A DNA stretch of 64,000 bases. Origin: F1-120-MAGs238 sp964484185. GTDB taxonomy: Bacteria > Planctomycetota > Phycisphaerae > Phycisphaerales > UBA1924. The notes under the pieces are model-generated. The model ran no database searches, was not told the DNA's origin, and saw only the letters and a list, made by a program, of their open reading frames with translations. The stretch's first letter is position 1, and each line of letters opens with the position of its first letter. Position numbers and translations under genes: made by a program. The stretch spans positions 75,315 through 139,314 of the forward strand of contig CAZAEQ010000008.1 of the NCBI GenBank assembly GCA_964484185.1, in the 5' to 3' direction. This document shows, one piece after another, positions 60,195-64,000 of the stretch.

Positions 60195-60893
60195 TTGCAC
60201 ACTGTCGCTAACCGATGCGCCACGTCGCGTGGAGTTGAATCTGGCTCCGATGGACACAAGCTACGTCAATACGGCATAAAGTTGTTCCGAATCCCTCCCG
60301 ATGGGTCTGAAATCAGAGCGTCACTGAAGTTCGACCTGGTGGGATCGGCATCGTCGTTTTTGATGTTTTATTTGTACCGGAGCACCTTTATGGGCCGGCG
60401 AATTGCAAGAGACGGAAGACCTGTTCGACTAAGTGTCAGTGAATGCGCCGTGCAGCTATCAGCGGACACATTTCGGCAAGAGTTCATGAAGATCGGCCGC
60501 ATCGAACTCATGGTGTTCGACGTTATTTGGTGTGAAGGCGTGCCGAAGTTTTTCGGAGTTCAACCCGATTTGCCGCCTACGCCAGAGTTGCTCGCCAATC
60601 CGGGGTACGTTGGTCAGGTGACTTTGATCCCCGAGGAGTGCGGGCTGTATACACGCGCACCACGTTGGTATTTTTCGTGCGGAGGCTGTGGGCGGCGTCG
60701 CGGCCGAGTGTACGCCTCGCATGTCGGAGCTCAGTTTCTTTGTGGGCCATGTTTGAATGTGACATATCCGAGCGCCCAGCGTTGGGACAACGAGAAGCGG
60801 ACTGGCTGGCCCGCTGGATTGAGAGGGCGAGCATCCAAGCGGGGCGGTGGACCAACGCGGCGCTTCTGGCAGGCATTGACCGACGCCGAGTGA
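60195..60893 (+). CDS. Zinc-ribbon protein common in integrative elements
   Basis: A 232-aa reading frame from a TTG at 60195; the true start is uncertain, an internal ATG near MGRRIARDGRPVRL being possible. The C-terminal part is a zinc ribbon: CGGCGRRRGRVY, then FLCGPCLNVTYPSAQ, ending in an Arg-rich tail. Such proteins occur near integrases and are of unknown function. It diverges from the 394-aa gene. Confidence 0.6.
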   Translation: MHTVANRCATSRGVESGSDGHKLRQYGIKLFRIPPDGSEIRASLKFDLVGSASSFLMFYLYRSTFMGRRIARDGRPVRLSVSECAVQLSADTFRQEFMKIGRIELMVFDVIWCEGVPKFFGVQPDLPPTPELLANPGYVGQVTLIPEECGLYTRAPRWYFSCGGCGRRRGRVYASHVGAQFLCGPCLNVTYPSAQRWDNEKRTGWPAGLRGRASKRGGGPTRRFWQALTDAE

Positions 60894-60906
60894 CTACAAA
60901 CGGCTG

Positions 60907-62229
60907 GAATTCAACGCAAGAATCAACGCCGGAATTCTGGAGCGGAATTCGTGCCTTACCCGTGTGGTGGCGTGAGTTTTACACAACAAAGCGCCCCCCA
61001 AGACGGTTCCACATAAGGCTTCCCGACCCAGGCCGCGGTCTGTACTTTAGAACCGCCTTGGGAATGTTTCGCTCAAACTGGGTCCGCAGTTTTCACGCCG
61101 ATACTGGGGCCGCGATCATTCTTCCTTTGCGATCTGTTGCGCCTTCTTCCGCAGCTGTTGTGCCCAGGCGGTGATGTTCCACATATGCTTTCCCTGAATG
61201 CCATCCCACATCAAAAACTACAAAGCAAAGAAGAACGGCACCAAGAAGACCATTCGCCAGCGCAGGCCCCAAGCGGTCCTGGAGCTGGTTGAGGACTGGC
61301 GAAAAGATCTCACGACGATTACGGCGATGATGGCTCAACTCAAGTTCTGGTCATTCAACCAAACTCTTCCCCTGGAGTTCCGCCTAGCTGCGTCCAGGGA
61401 GTACATGGATCGGGTCCTGGGCAAACCCAAGCAGGAGATGGATGTGACGTTTAGTGCCTCTGATGACATTCTGGATCTGTAGAAGAGATCACTGAGGACG
61501 GAAAAAGACAGGGATGTGATTGATGTGCAGGCCATTCATGAGGCGATGAAGGCGTTGCCGGCGCGGACGCCACGAAATTCAATATCAACGATGTAGTGCG
61601 CGTTCGACTCACTGTTCACGATTTGGGACAATTGGGTTACGAGCCCGCAGAACCAATGGCGTGTTATCGATCGCTCGGTCCAACTCGAAGTCGTATTCAA
61701 CCGAGAATTCAAGTTCGTATTGGACCCTACCTTCGCACCGTCTTTCCAGTCTGATCACAGAGAGTCCCGGCATGCGCGATTGGAATCCTCGCGCATTCAA
61801 TGGGTCTATTCAAAGACGGTAATCACTGGGGAATTCAAAACGCTGCAAAGGCCGACCAGGCAACGACATCTGGTCAATTCTCCAGCGAATATGGCTGTTT
61901 GATTGGCTTTGTAGTGCGGCGCCCAAACCTCACATTCCTGAATATGCCAGTGTTCCATTCAACTGTGAATTCAAGTTCGTGGTTGTCAACATTTTGGCGG
62001 GCTCCGATGCATCCACCACCACGAAAAAGGACCTCCTCGCCGGCGAACTGGGGGGCGCATTCACTGGCGATATTCAAACGGCCTGTCACTGAGTATTTCA
62101 ACCGTTTTTCGGGTCTAGTCACCAGCGGAATTTAGAGAGTTGGGCGATACCTTTGCGTGATCCGTTCAGGATGGAACGCACCTTACTGAGGGATTCCAGC
62201 AGCGTCGAATTCAACGCGAGAATCAACGC
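60907..62229. repeat. Short direct repeats around GAATTCAA
   Basis: A 23-bp sequence at 60907-60929 recurs at 62207-62229 with one mismatch (starting GAATTCAACGC), exactly 1,300 bp away. A 24-bp sequence at 61695-61718 recurs at 61957-61980 with two mismatches (also containing GAATTCAAGTTCGT). GAATTCAA is found about five times in this stretch. Confidence 0.6.
61198..61482 (+). CDS. Small protein, possibly terminase-related
   Basis: A 94-aa protein with a basic N-terminus (KAKKNGTKKTIRQRRPQ) and the segment RLAASREYMDRVLGKPKQEM, which resembles the C-terminal helix of some phage terminase small subunits or related HTH proteins. No complete HTH is visible. Low confidence in function. Confidence 0.5.
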   Translation: MPSHIKNYKAKKNGTKKTIRQRRPQAVLELVEDWRKDLTTITAMMAQLKFWSFNQTLPLEFRLAASREYMDRVLGKPKQEMDVTFSASDDILDL

Positions 62230-62564
62230 GAGAGATACTGGTTTTCCCGAGTAGGGCCACTTGCGATTGCACCTAACAAAATACCCTCAACGTGGTTCGT
62301 TTTTCACACTTCACCGCGCCGGTTCGATCGCGGCTGGGTAGGCAGTGGCGAAACATATTCATGTGGCATTTGTCGCTACACAGCGACGCGTAGTTTGTCA
62401 TGTAGTAAATTACCACGTTGTGGCCGCCGGTTCGAATCGACTGGGGTCTACTTGATGTCTCCGACTCGGTCTCATTCGAATGCCTGCATGAACAACTTCA
62501 GCGACAAAGTGTCTTTTATTTGGAGCGTTGCAGACCTCCTCCCGAGATTTGGCGAGGCCACAAC
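61483..62564. other. Decayed region with repeats, no intact gene
   Basis: Two short minus-strand frames, 61609-61800 and 61874-62122, contain similar patches (YELEFSVEYD and HELEFTVEWN), suggesting duplicated, broken copies of one protein. The rest shows no coding signal. The stretch at 62431-62452 includes a T-loop-like GGTTCGAATC but no cloverleaf. Confidence 0.5.
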
Positions 62565-62921
62565 TTACCGGACCACAATTGTGACCGTCGAAGTATGGCC
62601 GGCGTATACATCGACTCCGATCGAGCCGTGCAATTTGTGGGGACTAGTAGCAATCAGTGTGTAATGGCCGGGCATCACATTTGGGAAGGTGAAGATTCCG
62701 TGGCCATCGGTAAATACCTTTCCCGATGAATGATGGTGGTCAATCCAGAGTGTGACGCACGCGCCGGCGACAATGTGTCCGTGTGCATCGGTCACAGTGC
62801 CTCGTATCACGCCAGTTCCATGTGGGGGCGGGCCTGCTGATGCGGGGAATGTCGCAATCGCGGCAAAGGCTACCGCGGCGGCGGTGATAGTTAGGAATGA
62901 ACGCCTGTTGAGATTCGACAT
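62565..62921 (-). CDS. Tat-exported carboxypeptidase regulatory-like domain protein
   Basis: A 118-aa protein with a twin-arginine signal (NRRSFLTITAAAVAFAAIA) followed by one carboxypeptidase-regulatory-like beta-sandwich (GVIRGTVTDAHGHIVAGACVTLW, DGHGIFTFPNVMPGHYTLIAT). The single domain after the signal is complete. Its His-rich stretch (DHHHSSG) could bind metal, and it lies 120 nt upstream-side of the copper-ATPase gene's end, so a periplasmic copper role is possible but unproven. Confidence 0.8.
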   Translation of the reverse strand: MSNLNRRSFLTITAAAVAFAAIATFPASAGPPPHGTGVIRGTVTDAHGHIVAGACVTLWIDHHHSSGKVFTDGHGIFTFPNVMPGHYTLIATSPHKLHGSIGVDVYAGHTSTVTIVVR

Positions 62922-63041
62922 GAGGCTCTCCTTTGGAATTTGAGCTGGGACGCCACGCGAGAGATTGTCATCGTACCAGAAATGGGATGGAGCGATACGC
63001 CTAAAAAAGGCCGTTTGTAGCCTTTGGTGACACTCCCCGAT

Positions 63042-64000
63042 CTAAATCTTCATGGTTCGAAGCCTCAGGCTATTGAGCACAACACTGACGCTGCTCAGCG
63101 CCATCGCTGCGCTTGCGATTATCGGGGAGAGCAGCCAGCCGGTGAATGGGTAAAGGACGCCTGCTGCGATGGGGATGCCAATGAGGTTGTAGATGAAGGC
63201 CCAGAATAAGTTTTGTTTGATCGTGCGCATGGTTGCGCGCGAGAGGGCGATGGCATCGGCGACTGAGCGGAGGTCGCCGCGGATAAGCGTGATATCCGAG
63301 GCTTCGATGGCGACATCAGTGCCGGTTCCCATTGCGAGCCCCACATCGGCTTGTGCAAGGGCGGGTGCGTCGTTGATGCCGTCACCCACCATCCCGACGA
63401 TGAGGCCCTTCGATTGGAGGGATTTGACATGTCCGGCTTTGTGCTCGGGCAGTACTTCGGCGAAAACCATTTCGGGCTTGATCCCAACTTCTTTGGCTAC
63501 CGCCGCGGCGGTGAGAGCGTTGTCACCGGTGATCATGGCCACGCGCAGGCCCATTTGCTGCATTTGCTCAATAGCCGCTTTGGACTCTGGCTTGATAGTG
63601 TCGGCGACTGCGATGAGACCCGCGGGGGCTCCATCTATCGCAATGTACATGGGCGTTTTGCCGGAGAGAGCGAAATCACTGGCGAGGGAATCAAGGTCGG
63701 ATGTATCGATTCTGCGATCTGCGAGGAGAGCACGCTTGCCGACGAGCACGGTGTGCCCATCGACGGTCGCATCAATTCCGTGGCCAACAACTGCTTTGAA
63801 CGCGCTGGGCTCAGAGAGCGTGTAGCCTCGTGCTTTGGCACCCTCGACGATCGCGGCGGCGAGTGGGTGCTCACTGCGACGCTCGGCAGAAGCAGCCAGT
63901 TGAACCATGTCCGTTTCGAGTGTGCCTGGAAGCACTCGTACATCTGTGAGCGCGGGCTTGCCCTGGGTAATGGTGCCGGTTTTGTCGAGAATGATGGCGG
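63042..64000 (-). CDS. copA: Copper-type P1B ATPase, C-terminal part (5' end outside window)
   Basis: The final 318 codons of a heavy-metal P-ATPase. Visible: the phosphorylation motif DKTGTITQGKP at the right edge, SEHPLAAAI (nucleotide-binding domain of CopA-type pumps), VVGHGIDATVDGHTVLVG, MITGDNALTAAAVAKEVGI, MVGDGINDAPALAQADVGLAMGTGTDVAIEASDI and the C-terminal membrane helices with NLFWAFIYNLIGIPIAAG. It probably exports Cu+. The CPC membrane motif and metal-binding N-terminus are outside the window, so the metal is inferred. Confidence 0.92.
   Translation of the reverse strand, partial: AIILDKTGTITQGKPALTDVRVLPGTLETDMVQLAASAERRSEHPLAAAIVEGAKARGYTLSEPSAFKAVVGHGIDATVDGHTVLVGKRALLADRRIDTSDLDSLASDFALSGKTPMYIAIDGAPAGLIAVADTIKPESKAAIEQMQQMGLRVAMITGDNALTAAAVAKEVGIKPEMVFAEVLPEHKAGHVKSLQSKGLIVGMVGDGINDAPALAQADVGLAMGTGTDVAIEASDITLIRGDLRSVADAIALSRATMRTIKQNLFWAFIYNLIGIPIAAGVLYPFTGWLLSPIIASAAMALSSVSVVLNSLRLRTMKI

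Larger units (their letters stand above)
54998..62564. mobile_element. Element B: second, tandem integrative element (right end not located)
   Basis: Begins at the shared att core with its own integrase, XRE regulator, Toprim-RecA ATPase and small HTH genes. Gene content becomes chromosomal-looking after about 62.5 kb, and about 1 kb before that is decayed sequence. I found no third copy of the 47-bp core, so the right boundary is a guess and the element may be immobile. Confidence 0.5.

Noticed and set aside
62420..62460. tRNA remnant or att site for the right end of element B
   Set aside because: GGTTCGAATC resembles a T loop, but the flanking bases do not pair and there is no match to the 47-bp tRNA-Gly core.
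1..64000. CRISPR array or cas genes
   Set aside because: No series of regularly spaced identical repeats and no Cas-like protein was seen.

Overview
The window looks like a chromosome segment of a planctomycete, most likely from the Phycisphaerae/Phycisphaerales. The signs are two secreted repeat proteins ending in a GC-type dockerin-like tail (two DFN.D..xDFFDYLDF motifs and a final Cys), planctomycete-style zinc-ribbon membrane proteins (CxxCG...CPECG), and planctomycete phage-satellite families such as DUF1580-like proteins. This is inferred from protein families; no rRNA gene is present.

Core region, 1-17.6 kb. Leftward genes: mnmA (cut by the window edge), a zinc-ribbon membrane protein, ettA, an O-methyltransferase and a SpoIIE/RsbU-type phosphatase. 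Then come a DUF1579 protein with a clear terminator, a second zinc-ribbon membrane protein, a coiled-coil protein, a 909-aa secreted propeller/dockerin protein, ftsK with a terminator, a pseudouridine synthase-methyltransferase fusion, and a secreted phytase-like esterase. The segment ends at an intact tRNA-Gly(TCC).

Integrated element A, 17,667-55,044. The last 41 bases of the tRNA-Gly plus the next 6 bases form a 47-bp sequence that recurs perfectly at 54,998-55,044, giving attL and attR of a 37.3-kb island. Just inside both ends lie near-identical palindromes (GCGCGGTG..CACCGCGC), one on the left and four on the right. Its left third is a phage-satellite-like module: tyrosine integrase, HTH proteins, DnaB-N/RecA-like replication ATPase, ParB-methyltransferase, terminase large and small subunits without capsid genes, and a second small recombinase. 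Here also lie an isolated class II tRNA that looks leucine-like but carries a UGA (serine) anticodon, and next to it a NYN-domain RNase. The middle is a defence island. A tightly coupled four-gene operon (30,983-41,307) encodes a large protein with two DUF1232-like segments, a NERD-UvrD nuclease-helicase, a DrmA-like helicase and a DrmB-like DUF1998 protein; I read it as a DISARM-related system of unusual composition. It is followed by a vsr remnant, an Eco29kI-like restriction-modification pair, a HelD-like helicase with a possible nuclease insertion, a Mrr-like nuclease, a secreted dockerin protein as cargo, and a 1,284-aa LRR-Roc (Roco) GTPase.

Element B, about 55.0 kb to somewhere before 62.5 kb, sits in tandem at the same att site. 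Its integrase reads in antisense through the att core into element A. It has an XRE regulator, a Toprim-RecA-like ATPase homologous in its core to that of element A, two small HTH proteins under a pair of 30-bp-spaced dyads, and proteins of unknown function, then about 1 kb of decayed sequence with short direct repeats. The last 1.5 kb carry a Tat-exported carboxypeptidase-regulatory-like protein and the C-terminal part of a copper-type P-ATPase.

The overall picture is a tRNA-Gly integration hotspot holding two related satellite-like elements, one of which carries a large and partly unusual set of anti-phage genes.
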